Shown here in pieces: positions 43,729-52,800 of a DNA stretch of 64,000 nt. How positions within the stretch are numbered: the stretch's first letter is position 1; every line of letters begins with the position of its first letter. The notes below the pieces were generated by a model. The model had not been told where the DNA came from, did not search any database, and saw only the letters and a list, made by a program, of their open reading frames with translations. The stretch comes from an uncultured Candidatus Melainabacteria bacterium. GTDB taxonomy: Bacteria > Cyanobacteriota > Vampirovibrionia > Gastranaerophilales > Gastranaerophilaceae. The translations under genes and the position numbers were made by a program. The stretch covers positions 223,910 through 287,909 of the forward strand of contig CAKUZD010000004.1 in NCBI GenBank assembly GCA_934718275.1, in the 5' to 3' direction.

Positions 43729-43878
43729 GGGTTAAGCGGCACGCTTTCTACGAAGTCGTTAGCTTTTTTAATTTGTACCAACTCCTAAAAGGTTGGGTTA
43801 AGCGGCACGCTTTCTACGAAGTCGTTAGCTTTTTAATTTGTACCAACTCCTAAAAGGTCGGGTTAAGCGGCACGCTTA
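43729..43878. repeat. Tandem 65/66-bp repeat, 2.3 copies, touching the ppdK stop
   Basis: Copies lie at 43729-43794 (66 bp), 43795-43859 (65 bp) and a partial third at 43860-43877. Each begins GGGTTAAGCGGCACGCTT, and full copies contain AAGCG-GCA-CGCTT and ACGA-AG-TCGT mini-hairpins. Copies 1 and 2 differ by about two changes (one T in a T run and one T/C). The last copy runs up to the ppdK stop codon at 43876. It is far more GC-rich than its surroundings. Confidence 0.85.
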
Positions 43879-46554
43879 TTTGCAACCAAGTGGAAGTGAT
43901 ATGTCTTTAGATTGTTTGAACTCAATTACTGCTTGAGCTGCTGCAAGACGGGCTTGAGGTACTCTGAAAGGAGAGCAAGATACGTAGTTCAAGCCAATTC
44001 TGTGGCAGAATTTAACTGATGCCGGATCGCCACCGTGTTCTCCACAAATTCCACGTTTTAGGTGAGGACGAACTTTCAGAGCTTTTTCAAGAGCTATTTT
44101 CATTAATTGTCCTACACCTTCTTGGTCAAGTGTAGAGAATGGGTTTGCCGGAAGGATTTTTTGTTCTACATAATTTTGTAAGAATTTACCTTCGGCATCA
44201 TCTCTAGAGTAGCCGAATGTCATTTGAGTCAAGTCATTTGTTCCGAATGAGAAAAATTCTGCGTATTCTGCAATTTGGTCTGCTGTAAGCGCTGCACGAG
44301 GTATTTCTATCATTGTACCAAACATATAGTCAACTCTAACGCCCTTTTCATTCATAACTTCATTTGCTACGCGTTCAAGAACTCCTTTTACTGTTTTTAG
44401 TTCATTTACGTGTCCGACAAGTGGAATCATTATTTCAGGCTTAACATCTAAGCCTTCTTTTTTCAAATCACAAGCTGCGTAGAATATTGCTCGAACTTGC
44501 ATCTCGTTAATTTCAGGATAAGTTAAACCGAGACGACAACCTCTCAAACCCATCATAGGGTTAGATTCAGACATTGATTCTACAATATTTAACAGCTTTT
44601 CGTCTTCTGTAAAATCTTCACCCTTAGCTTTTTTAGTTGCAACTTTAGCAATTAATTCTTCTTTGTCAGGTAAAAATTCGTGTAGAGGAGGATCAAGCAA
44701 TCTGATTGTCATTGATTTTTCGCCAAGAGCTTTGAACATAGCGTAAAAATCGCTGTATTGCATAGGTAATAAGTGTTCAAGGGCTTCTTTTCGAGCCTCA
44801 GGAGTTCCTGCAATAATCATTTTTTGAACCCAAGGTAGTCTTTCCGGATCCATAAACATGTGTTCTGTTCTGCAAAGTCCAACGCCTTCTGCACCTAGTT
44901 CTAGAGCTTTTGCAACATCTGCCGGAGTATCAGCATTTGCTCGAACCCCAAGAAGTTTTATTTCGTCAACCCAAGTAAATAATTTCTTAAAATTATCATC
45001 CATAGTTGGAGGAACCAAGTGTATTGCTCCTTCCATAACTTCTCCAGTACCGCCATCAAGTGATATAATGTCGTTTTTATGATAAACAGTTCCGTCACCT
45101 GCTGTTAAAGTTTCATTTTTAAGGTCAATAGAAAGGTCCTCACAACCGGCAACACAAGGTTTTCCCATTCCTTTTGCAACAACTGCTGCGTGAGAAGTCA
45201 TTCCGCCACGAAGTGTTAAAACACCTTGAGATTCAATCATTCCGTGAATGTCATCAGGACAAGTTTCGATTCTGACTAAAATTATTTTTTCTCCGGCTTT
45301 CCCTCGAGCTGCAGCTTCTTCTGTGTCAAATACAATTTTACCTACTGCTGCCCCCGGGGAAGCTGCAAGACCTTTGGCAATTTTGTGAGCTTCTTTTTTA
45401 GCTTTTGTATCAAAATCAGGTAGCAATACTTGGTAAAGTTGGTTTGCGTCAACAAGTTCTACTGCTCTTTCTTTGTTGATAATGCCTTCTTCACACATTT
45501 CAACCGCAATTCTAACGGAAGCTTTTGCAGTCCTTTTTCCGTTTCGGGTTTGTAAAATCCACAATTTGCCTCTTTCTATTGTGAATTCCATATCTTGAAC
45601 ATCTTTATATCCTTTTTCCAATTTTTTGGCGATGTCAACGTATTGTTTGTAAAGTTCCGGCATTTCGTTTTCAAGTTCTGCAATCGGTTTAGGGGTTCTT
45701 ATCCCGGCAACAACATCTTCTCCCTGAGCATTTGTTAAATATTCACCATAGAATTTGTTTTCACCGGTAGAAGGGTTTCTTGTGAATGAAACACCTGTAG
45801 CGCAGTCATCACCCATATTTCCAAATACCATTGTTTGTACATTTACGGCTGTTCCGTAATTGTGGTCAATTTTGTAGTGTTCTCTGTATGCAACTGCACG
45901 TGGAATGTTCCAAGAACGGAAAACTGCTTCAATAGATTCTTCTAATTGAATATATGGGTCTTGAGGGAACTCTTTGCCTGTTTCATTTTTAATTAATTCT
46001 TTATAAGGTTCAATTAAAGATTTCCAATCGTCAGCATTTAAGTCAGTGTCAGATTTATAACCTTTTTCTTCTTTTATTTTGTCTAAGTAGTCCTCAAACT
46101 TTTGTCTGTCAATTTCCCATGCAACAGAACCAAACATTGTTAAAAATCTTCTGTAAGAGTCATAACAAAATCTAGGATTTTTAGTTAGGTTAATCATTCC
46201 TTCAACTGTTTGATCGTTTAAACCAAGGTTTAGAATTGTTTCCATCATTCCAGGCATTGAAAGTCTTGCGCCGGAACGAACAGAAACCAAAAGGGGATTT
46301 TCTGCATCTCCAAATTTTTTACCGGCTTGTTTTTCGATTGTATGAAGTGCTTCTTTTACTTCATCCATAAGTCCTGCGGGCATCTTGTTACTGTGGTTGA
46401 TATAATCCATACAGGTTTCTGTTGTAATTGTTAAACCTGGAGGAACTGGGAGTCCTAAATTTGTCATTTCAGCAAGGTTTGCACCTTTACCACCCAAAAG
46501 GTTTCGCATGTCTGCATTACCTTCTTTGAATAACCATACACGTTTTGCGCTCAT
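43876..46554 (-). CDS. ppdK: Pyruvate, phosphate dikinase
   Basis: An 892-residue enzyme that interconverts pyruvate, ATP and phosphate with PEP, AMP and diphosphate. The N-terminal ATP-binding domain (LLGGKGANLAEMTNLGLPVPPG; SVRSGARLSMPGMMET), the central catalytic-histidine block (TLRGGMTSHAAVVAKGMGKPC) and the C-terminal PEP-binding barrel (SFGTNDLTQMTFGYSRDD; GICGEHGGDP) are all intact. AAGGAG precedes the ATG. PPDK suits a pyrophosphate-linked anaerobic glycolysis together with the Kor enzyme nearby. Confidence 0.98.
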   Translation of the reverse strand: MSAKRVWLFKEGNADMRNLLGGKGANLAEMTNLGLPVPPGLTITTETCMDYINHSNKMPAGLMDEVKEALHTIEKQAGKKFGDAENPLLVSVRSGARLSMPGMMETILNLGLNDQTVEGMINLTKNPRFCYDSYRRFLTMFGSVAWEIDRQKFEDYLDKIKEEKGYKSDTDLNADDWKSLIEPYKELIKNETGKEFPQDPYIQLEESIEAVFRSWNIPRAVAYREHYKIDHNYGTAVNVQTMVFGNMGDDCATGVSFTRNPSTGENKFYGEYLTNAQGEDVVAGIRTPKPIAELENEMPELYKQYVDIAKKLEKGYKDVQDMEFTIERGKLWILQTRNGKRTAKASVRIAVEMCEEGIINKERAVELVDANQLYQVLLPDFDTKAKKEAHKIAKGLAASPGAAVGKIVFDTEEAAARGKAGEKIILVRIETCPDDIHGMIESQGVLTLRGGMTSHAAVVAKGMGKPCVAGCEDLSIDLKNETLTAGDGTVYHKNDIISLDGGTGEVMEGAIHLVPPTMDDNFKKLFTWVDEIKLLGVRANADTPADVAKALELGAEGVGLCRTEHMFMDPERLPWVQKMIIAGTPEARKEALEHLLPMQYSDFYAMFKALGEKSMTIRLLDPPLHEFLPDKEELIAKVATKKAKGEDFTEDEKLLNIVESMSESNPMMGLRGCRLGLTYPEINEMQVRAIFYAACDLKKEGLDVKPEIMIPLVGHVNELKTVKGVLERVANEVMNEKGVRVDYMFGTMIEIPRAALTADQIAEYAEFFSFGTNDLTQMTFGYSRDDAEGKFLQNYVEQKILPANPFSTLDQEGVGQLMKIALEKALKVRPHLKRGICGEHGGDPASVKFCHRIGLNYVSCSPFRVPQARLAAAQAVIEFKQSKDISLPLGCK

Positions 46555-46664
46555 GTTATGTCTCCTTTCATATTCATATAATAAACACTTTTAATGAATT
46601 TACTATATCACAAAATACAAAAATAGTATTAATAAATTTGATAAATTTACCATAAAAATTTTAC

Positions 46665-46700
46665 TAAAAAACAACCTTCTTTATTAAATCAGAAGGTTGT
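46665..46700 (-). terminator. Terminator of the 46725 gene
   Basis: ACAACCTTCT (46671-46680) and AGAAGGTTGT (46691-46700) form a perfect 10-bp stem; on the minus strand six T follow. Confidence 0.8.
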
Positions 46701-46724
46701 AATATATTTTATAAAAATCAGTTC

Positions 46725-46961
46725 TTATAAAGAGTTTTTAAAATAGTCACAAATTAACGTTTTCTTTCGTGGTACAAGATTAATTATTCTTTGCACAAAT
46801 GTGTTTTTTTGTGAGTTTTCAAGTTCCTTTTTTAGGATAGCCTTTTCTAAGACGACTTTATTATACAAGTCGGAGCATACTGAACTTTTGTCAATATGTT
46901 CTTGTAATTTTGCCAATTGAATTTCTTTTTCTCTAATGGATTTGATTAGTTCGTTTTTCAC
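46725..46961 (-). CDS. Small coiled-coil protein, unknown
   Basis: A 78-residue basic protein beginning with GTG at 46961; AAGAGGT lies about 9 nt upstream and no suitable ATG is present. Residues 1-50 form a Lys/Glu/Leu-rich coiled coil (KSIREKEIQLAKLQEHIDK...KAILKKELEN); the tail is basic with LVPRKKTLICDYF. It has its own strong terminator, sits between ppdK and korC, and has no recognised family. The terminator supports it as a real gene. Confidence 0.55.
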   Translation of the reverse strand: MKNELIKSIREKEIQLAKLQEHIDKSSVCSDLYNKVVLEKAILKKELENSQKNTFVQRIINLVPRKKTLICDYFKNSL

Positions 46962-47037
46962 TTTGTAAAGACCTCTTGAACTGTACTCTATTAGAATAAG
47001 ACTAATTCATTTTTTTTAAATCAGCTTTTTAGTTGAT

Positions 47038-47592
47038 TTAAACTTTTGTAGTTAATAAATCATACTCATAACCGATTTTTAGTGCCTCAATATTTAATGG
47101 CAATAAGTTTTTTCTATGTGGCGGAATTACATTATCCAAAGCTTTGTTCAGTGTTTCTAAAGAAGTTAACTTGCTTACTTTGGCAACAATTCCTAATGCA
47201 AGAATATTTGCCATTTTTACGTTTCCGATTTTTTCATCCGCAAGTTTTGTGATTGGAACAAATACATAATTAATATCTGTTCTAGGTTTATTTTCTTGTA
47301 CAAGTGTTGAATTTGCTATCATCCAACCACCTTTTTTTATTTTAGGTAAAAATCTGTCAAAAGAAGCTTGGTTTAATGCAACAATAAAATCTGCATCCGG
47401 TTTGTTAACTTCACTAACATCTTCGTCACTGGTAACTATTTCGCAGTTAACTGTTCCTCCACGCATTTCTGCTCCATAAGAAGGGTACCAAGTTACATTT
47501 TTGTCATCAAGCATAAATGCATTTGCAAGAACTTCTCCTGCTAATAACACGCCTTGACCGCCAAATCCTGCAATTATAAAATTATGTTCCAT
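47038..47592 (-). CDS. korC: 2-oxoacid:ferredoxin oxidoreductase gamma subunit
   Basis: A 184-residue subunit (IIAGFGGQGVLLAGEVLANA nucleotide/CoA-binding block; YGAEMRGGTVNCEIVTSD) of the four-subunit 2-oxoacid:ferredoxin oxidoreductases. It is the last gene of the delta-alpha-beta-gamma unit. The set most resembles the 2-oxoglutarate enzyme (Kor), which converts 2-oxoglutarate and CoA to succinyl-CoA while reducing ferredoxin, but branched-chain 2-oxoacids (Vor) cannot be excluded from sequence alone. Confidence 0.9.
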   Translation of the reverse strand: MEHNFIIAGFGGQGVLLAGEVLANAFMLDDKNVTWYPSYGAEMRGGTVNCEIVTSDEDVSEVNKPDADFIVALNQASFDRFLPKIKKGGWMIANSTLVQENKPRTDINYVFVPITKLADEKIGNVKMANILALGIVAKVSKLTSLETLNKALDNVIPPHRKNLLPLNIEALKIGYEYDLLTTKV

Positions 47593-47660
47593 TATTATTT
47601 CCTTTTTATGTTGAGTGAAAGCTGAAACAATATTTTCATTTCTTACCTTTCACTTTTCAC

Positions 47661-48410
47661 TTATTCTTCCGTTACATCCTTATAAATTCCCGGTTTAAAA
47701 ATAGGCATCATTTCATTTTTAACTCTTTCATGAGCCTTTTCCGGAGACATTTTCCAATTTGTTGGACAAGTTGAAAGTATTTCCACAAACCCAAATCCTA
47801 AGCCTTTCAATTGAACTTCAAAAGCTTTTTTGATTGCCTGTTTAGCTTTTCTAATATTCGCTACAGTATCAAGAGAAACTCTTGCAGAAAAAGCTGTACC
47901 ATCACATAAAGCGATATGTTCGGCAATTTTTATCGGGTATCCGTAATATTCAATATTTCTTCCTGTAGGAGAAGTTGTTGTTTTCTGTCCCACAAGTGTT
48001 GTAGGTCCAAGCTGACCGCCTGTCATTCCATAAGTTGTATTATTTATACAAAACGCAGTAATATTTTCACCTCTCAAGGCAGCATGCATGCTTTCCGCTA
48101 AACCAATAGATGCGAAGTCTCCATCTCCTTGGTACGTAAAAACAACTTTGTCCGGTCTGGCTCTTTTAATGCCTGTTGCTTCTGCAAGAGCTCTGCCGTG
48201 AGGAGCTTCAAGTGCATCTACGTCAATAAAATCATAGATTGTTACCGAGCAACCGATTGAAGCTGCAAGAATAGCGTTTTCTTTTAGTCCCAACTCGTCA
48301 AGAACTTCTGCAACCAACCTTACGGCAACGCCGTGGTCACATCCGGGGCAGAAAGAATATTTTACATCGCCTTTTAGCGAATCCGGTAATTTAAAAACTT
48401 GTGTTGCCAT
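47661..48410 (-). CDS. korB: 2-oxoacid:ferredoxin oxidoreductase beta subunit
   Basis: A 249-residue thiamine-diphosphate subunit. A cysteine pair in YSFCPGCDHG (residues 20-26) and the TPP/Mg block YQGDGDFASIGLAE...NNTTYGMTGGQ are clear. Its ATG overlaps the alpha stop by one base, so translation is coupled. It carries out the decarboxylation half-reaction together with alpha. Confidence 0.93.
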   Translation of the reverse strand: MATQVFKLPDSLKGDVKYSFCPGCDHGVAVRLVAEVLDELGLKENAILAASIGCSVTIYDFIDVDALEAPHGRALAEATGIKRARPDKVVFTYQGDGDFASIGLAESMHAALRGENITAFCINNTTYGMTGGQLGPTTLVGQKTTTSPTGRNIEYYGYPIKIAEHIALCDGTAFSARVSLDTVANIRKAKQAIKKAFEVQLKGLGFGFVEILSTCPTNWKMSPEKAHERVKNEMMPIFKPGIYKDVTEE

Positions 48411-49477
48411 TATATTAATTCCTCGATTCTTTTTACAATTTCATCTGCTGATGGAGGAGCTCCAACCCCTTTGTTAACAAGGTCTACAGGGCATGCTCCA
48501 TTAATAGCAAGTCTTACATCGTTAACCATTTGTCCCATATTAACTTCTACGGTTACAAAACGTTTAGCTGTTTGGGAGAGTTCTGCAAGTCTCTTTGATG
48601 GGAATGGGAATAGTGTAATCGGTCTAAGGATACCTGCTTTAATTCCCTTTTCTCGTAGTTTTTTCATAGCGGTTTTTACGTTTCTGGAAGTGCTTCCGAA
48701 TGAAACAAGAATAATGTCAGCATCTTCTGTATTAATTTCTTCCCATTGAGTCTCATTTTCTTCAATTGTTTTGTATTTTTTGTAAAGTTTATCTAAAAAT
48801 TCGCATTGTTTATCTGCGAGTGGAGCGTAAGAACGAATTATTCTTGCTTCTCTGTTTTTTGCTCCTGATAGTGCCCATTCGGAAGTATCAACTTCCGGAT
48901 ATGGATATTCATAATACTCAACAGGTTCCATCATTTGACCCAAAAGTCCATCTGCTAAAAGCACGGTTGGGTTTCTATATTTTTGAGCAAGATAGAATGC
49001 TTTATAAGTTAAATCAACGCACTCTTGTACGGTTGAAGGCGCTAATACGATAAGTTTATAATCTCCGTTACCGCCCCCCTTTGTTGCTTGGAAATAATCA
49101 CCTTGAGAAGGATAAATATTTCCTAATCCGGGGCCACCTCTCATTACGCTGACTAATACTACCGGAAGTTCATCCGCTGTAGCATAAGACAATCCTTCTT
49201 GCATTAACGCAACTGCACAAGAGGAAGACGAAGTCATAGCTTTAACCCCTGTTGATACAGCACCGATAACCATATTAATTGCTGCAAGTTCGCTTTCTGC
49301 TGAAACATAAGCTCTTTTTAATTCTTGCATTTTTCCACTCATAAATTCCCCAATTTCACTTTGAGGAGTAATCGGGTATCCGAAATAACATTGACAACCG
49401 GCAAGTACTGCTGCGTTTGCTATTGCATAATTCCCTTTTGTTAATACTTTTTTATTTGTTAAACATTCTGTAGTCAT
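48410..49477 (-). CDS. korA: 2-oxoacid:ferredoxin oxidoreductase alpha subunit
   Basis: A 355-residue subunit with the GNYAIANAAVLAGCQCYFGYPITPQSEIGE start, the SSSSCAVALMQEGLSYA block and MRGGPGLGNIYPSQGDYFQATKGGGNGD in the substrate region. A minus-strand G6 run encodes the KGGG of this block, in frame, and the gene is intact. It follows the ferredoxin subunit and overlaps beta by one base. Confidence 0.93.
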   Translation of the reverse strand: MTTECLTNKKVLTKGNYAIANAAVLAGCQCYFGYPITPQSEIGEFMSGKMQELKRAYVSAESELAAINMVIGAVSTGVKAMTSSSSCAVALMQEGLSYATADELPVVLVSVMRGGPGLGNIYPSQGDYFQATKGGGNGDYKLIVLAPSTVQECVDLTYKAFYLAQKYRNPTVLLADGLLGQMMEPVEYYEYPYPEVDTSEWALSGAKNREARIIRSYAPLADKQCEFLDKLYKKYKTIEENETQWEEINTEDADIILVSFGSTSRNVKTAMKKLREKGIKAGILRPITLFPFPSKRLAELSQTAKRFVTVEVNMGQMVNDVRLAINGACPVDLVNKGVGAPPSADEIVKRIEELI

Positions 49478-49516
49478 ATAATTTATCTTTCTGAGCCATG
49501 CTCCGATTTTAATTCA

Positions 49517-49729
49517 TTAATCTTTATAAACTTCCGTAATTGCTAAATCCGGACATCTGAGTGCGCACATTGTGCAGCCCAAACATTCATGGTTCGGGTC
49601 ATCAAATTCTACAACATGAACTCCGAGTTTGTTTGTGTCTTTGCTGATTTTAAGCAACTTCTTGGGACATTCATTTATGCACAAATAACATGCCTTACAT
49701 TTATCTTTATTTATTACTATTCGGCTCAT
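49517..49729 (-). CDS. korD: Ferredoxin-type delta subunit, 2x[4Fe-4S]
   Basis: A 70-residue ferredoxin with two CxxCxxCxxxCP motifs (CKACYLCINECP and CLGCTMCALRCP). ATG at 49729 is used because AGAGG lies 5 nt upstream; a GTG two codons earlier is in frame. It heads the delta-alpha-beta-gamma unit and passes electrons from the TPP centre to soluble ferredoxin. Confidence 0.9.
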   Translation of the reverse strand: MSRIVINKDKCKACYLCINECPKKLLKISKDTNKLGVHVVEFDDPNHECLGCTMCALRCPDLAITEVYKD

Positions 49730-49835
49730 TTTCACCTCTTATCCTTTTGTCTCCACAACATTATAGCACTGAAATTTAAAATGAGTTAGTTTTATCTTTA
49801 CATTTGTAATAATAAACGTTAAATGTTTGCCTGAT

Positions 49836-49865
49836 TTGCCATACTTCTGTTAATATATATATGAT
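49836..49865 (+). promoter_or_regulatory. Promoter of the giant coiled-coil gene
   Basis: TTGCCA (49836-49841), an 18-nt spacer and TATGAT (49860-49865) precede the ATG at 49899 by 33 nt. It lies back to back with the korD upstream region. Confidence 0.5.
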
Positions 49866-49898
49866 AATAGTGGGATATTTTTAAGAAAGTGAAAGCAG

Positions 49899-52800
49899 AT
49901 GGCACTAACAGTAGACGAAATTGCTGAAATTCTCAACGCTATGCGTGTTGAAAATAATCATAATGTTGAAAATTTTGAAAAAGTATTAACAGGTATAAAA
50001 ACAAAGCTTGAATTAATGGCAGATGATAATGAAGCTACAGATTTGATAAAAGTTTATTTGGCTGAATTGAAAAATCTTGTCGATGGCAAGCAAAATGAGA
50101 CGAATAAAAAATTTAATACTCTTGAAAATATTCTCGGTAATATTGTTTTGGCTCAAGGTGATATTGCAAAGACATCCGAATTAAGAGATTTGTTCCATGT
50201 GTTTAGTGCAACTTTTGATAATTTTTCAAGTGAATTTTTGGGACAAAGAGACGTTTTAGAAAATTTGGGTACAGAACTTGATAAAATTGCTGATAAAACA
50301 GAACTTCAGTCAATGGTTGTTGGTTTAAATTCAAGTTTGTCAGATTTGAATTTAAGCTTGAATAAGGCTTTCAAAACTATGGAGGATTTATTCAAAAATA
50401 CGGTTGAAAAGATTGAATCTCTTGGAATTTCTGAACAAGTTGGAACTATAAATTCTAAAATTGATACACTTGCAGATAATATAAATTTAATTCCGTCAAA
50501 AATATCTTTTAAAACTTTAGAAGATAAGTTGGCTTATTTTCAAGAAGCATTAAATTCTTTGAGGGAATTTGCGAAAGAAAACTCTGAACAAGGGAATGCT
50601 TTAATATCAGAAGGATTTGAAAATTTAGAAAAAGATTTTCAAACTGTTGTGACGGAGTCTGATTTTGCTGATTTTAGAAAAGATTTAGGTGATTTTGTTC
50701 AAAAGATTATTGATAATTCTGCTACGTTGAATTTTGATATATCTCATAATGCAGAAAAACTTGAAGAAATTTTATCTTTAATAAATGTTACTGATGAGAA
50801 TTTAGAAAAAGTCCAATCTTTTGTTGAAGAAGAATTGAAAGAGTTTTCGCAGAAAATATCTTCAGAGGTTAAAGAACATACAAATACATTTGACAAAAAT
50901 TCGAAACAAAATTATGACAATATTATTAGCGAAATAAATACATTAAAGGCTCAATTGGATTTAGGACTTGATAATTGTAATTTAAATCGTAGAGAAAATT
51001 TTGAAAAAATAAATTCTGATTTAACAGTCTTAGCTGAAAATTTACAAATGTTACAAAATGTTTCTGTGCAAAAAAATCAAGAATCTTTGGATAAAATTTT
51101 ACAAGATATAAATATTGCAGAAGAAAAAATTACTGAAAATGTCAACACTAATGTAAAAAACAATTTTGATGATTTGAATATTGCACTGGCTAATTTAATT
51201 AGTGAAATTCACAATATAAAATCTGATTTTGAACAAAAAACTGGTAATGTTTCGGAAGATTTGTCGTCTGCTTTTGCAAGTGTAAAATTGTCGCTTGAAA
51301 ATGTTGTTGCCTCTTTAGGTTTGTTGAATGATTCTTTAAAAGGTGAGACTGAAAAAAATACAGAAACAATTTTAGCAAATATAGATGAGTTGTGCGGAAG
51401 GGTTGGTGATTTAAAAGAAGAATTAAGCCTTGTAACATCTGATTGTGTATCTAAAGTTGTAGACTCTGTTAATGAAATTTCTGCTAAAACTGATGGAATT
51501 TCGGATGTTATTTCTGTTGAGCTTAAAGAAAATTTAGTTGTATTAAAAAATGAAATTTCAAATATGTACGAAAATATTCAATCAATGCATGATGAATATT
51601 CTTCGACTGTTAAAGATTTTAAGAATTCCCAAATATCCGGAGTCGCAGAGGTTTCTACAAATATTTTAAGTTTTAGAGACCATGTTGATGAACTTGTAAA
51701 TAATTTAAGAAATTATATAGAAGAATTAAATTCTGCTTCAAAATCATCGAAATCTTTGATGGATAGTAAATTGACGGATAAGTTACTTGAAATTGAAGCG
51801 AAACTTACTGATAGTTCAGCCGTTTATGAAGTAAAAATAGGTGATGTTCATGATAAGTTAAGAGAATTTGCTCAAATTTTGGACAATACGTCTGCTTCTA
51901 CTGAAGAAAAAATAATGACTTCAATTTCTGAAATTGGAGAAATTAAGCAAGAATTGCTTTCAAATTCTGATTTGTTAAATGAAATTAAAAATTCTGTTGA
52001 TAATAATTCTGAAAAGGCTTTAGTTTCTTTACAAGAAAATATGGATGAAATTATTCATGTTTTAAATGAACTTGAGAATGCTACTGTAGATAATATTCGC
52101 ACATCTTTGAATGAAAATATTGATATTGTTGAAAACAGATTTTCTGTAGTTGTGGAGAGTTTAGAAAAAATAAACAGTGCTGATGGTTTAGTAGGAAGTT
52201 TAGAAGAAAAATTTTCGGCATTAAAACAGGAAATAGGGTTGGTTAATACTGATATTACCGATGCAATTTCTATGGAAAAAGAAGAAGTAAAACGTGCTTT
52301 TGAGTCCTTAAAAAATGAAATGGAAACATTTTCAAATGTCGATTTTAATAACTTTTTGGAAGAATTAAAATCATCAATAGAAGCTTCTTTTTTGAATTTT
52401 AGCGTTGATGTTAATGGAGAACTTGCTTCAAGTTCTGAGTCAATAATGCGTTTGGAGCAAGTTTACAAAGAGACGTTCAATAAAATAGAGGCTATTGAAG
52501 ATTGTCTTTCTGAAAAAATTCAAAATGATATCGAGCTTTTAAACGTAACTGTTGAAACAAATGCTAAAAATTTACAATGTGCGTTTGATGAAAAATTGGA
52601 TGATTATATTGAAGATTTAAAAAAACAGTTTGCAAACATTTTAGAAGATACAAGAATTGTTGACGCGATAGGAAATCTAAATGACGTATTATCTACCAAA
52701 ATGGATACAGTTTTAGAAGCTCAAGAGAATTTGTCTACAGATGTTGTAACTTTAGGCGATGATTTGAGGAATGAATTTGCGACAAAAGTTGATGATATTT

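Noticed and set aside
49069..49078. C6 run in korA as a second phase-variable tract
   Set aside because: It encodes the KGGG segment of the subunit in frame, and the gene is intact with normal length.
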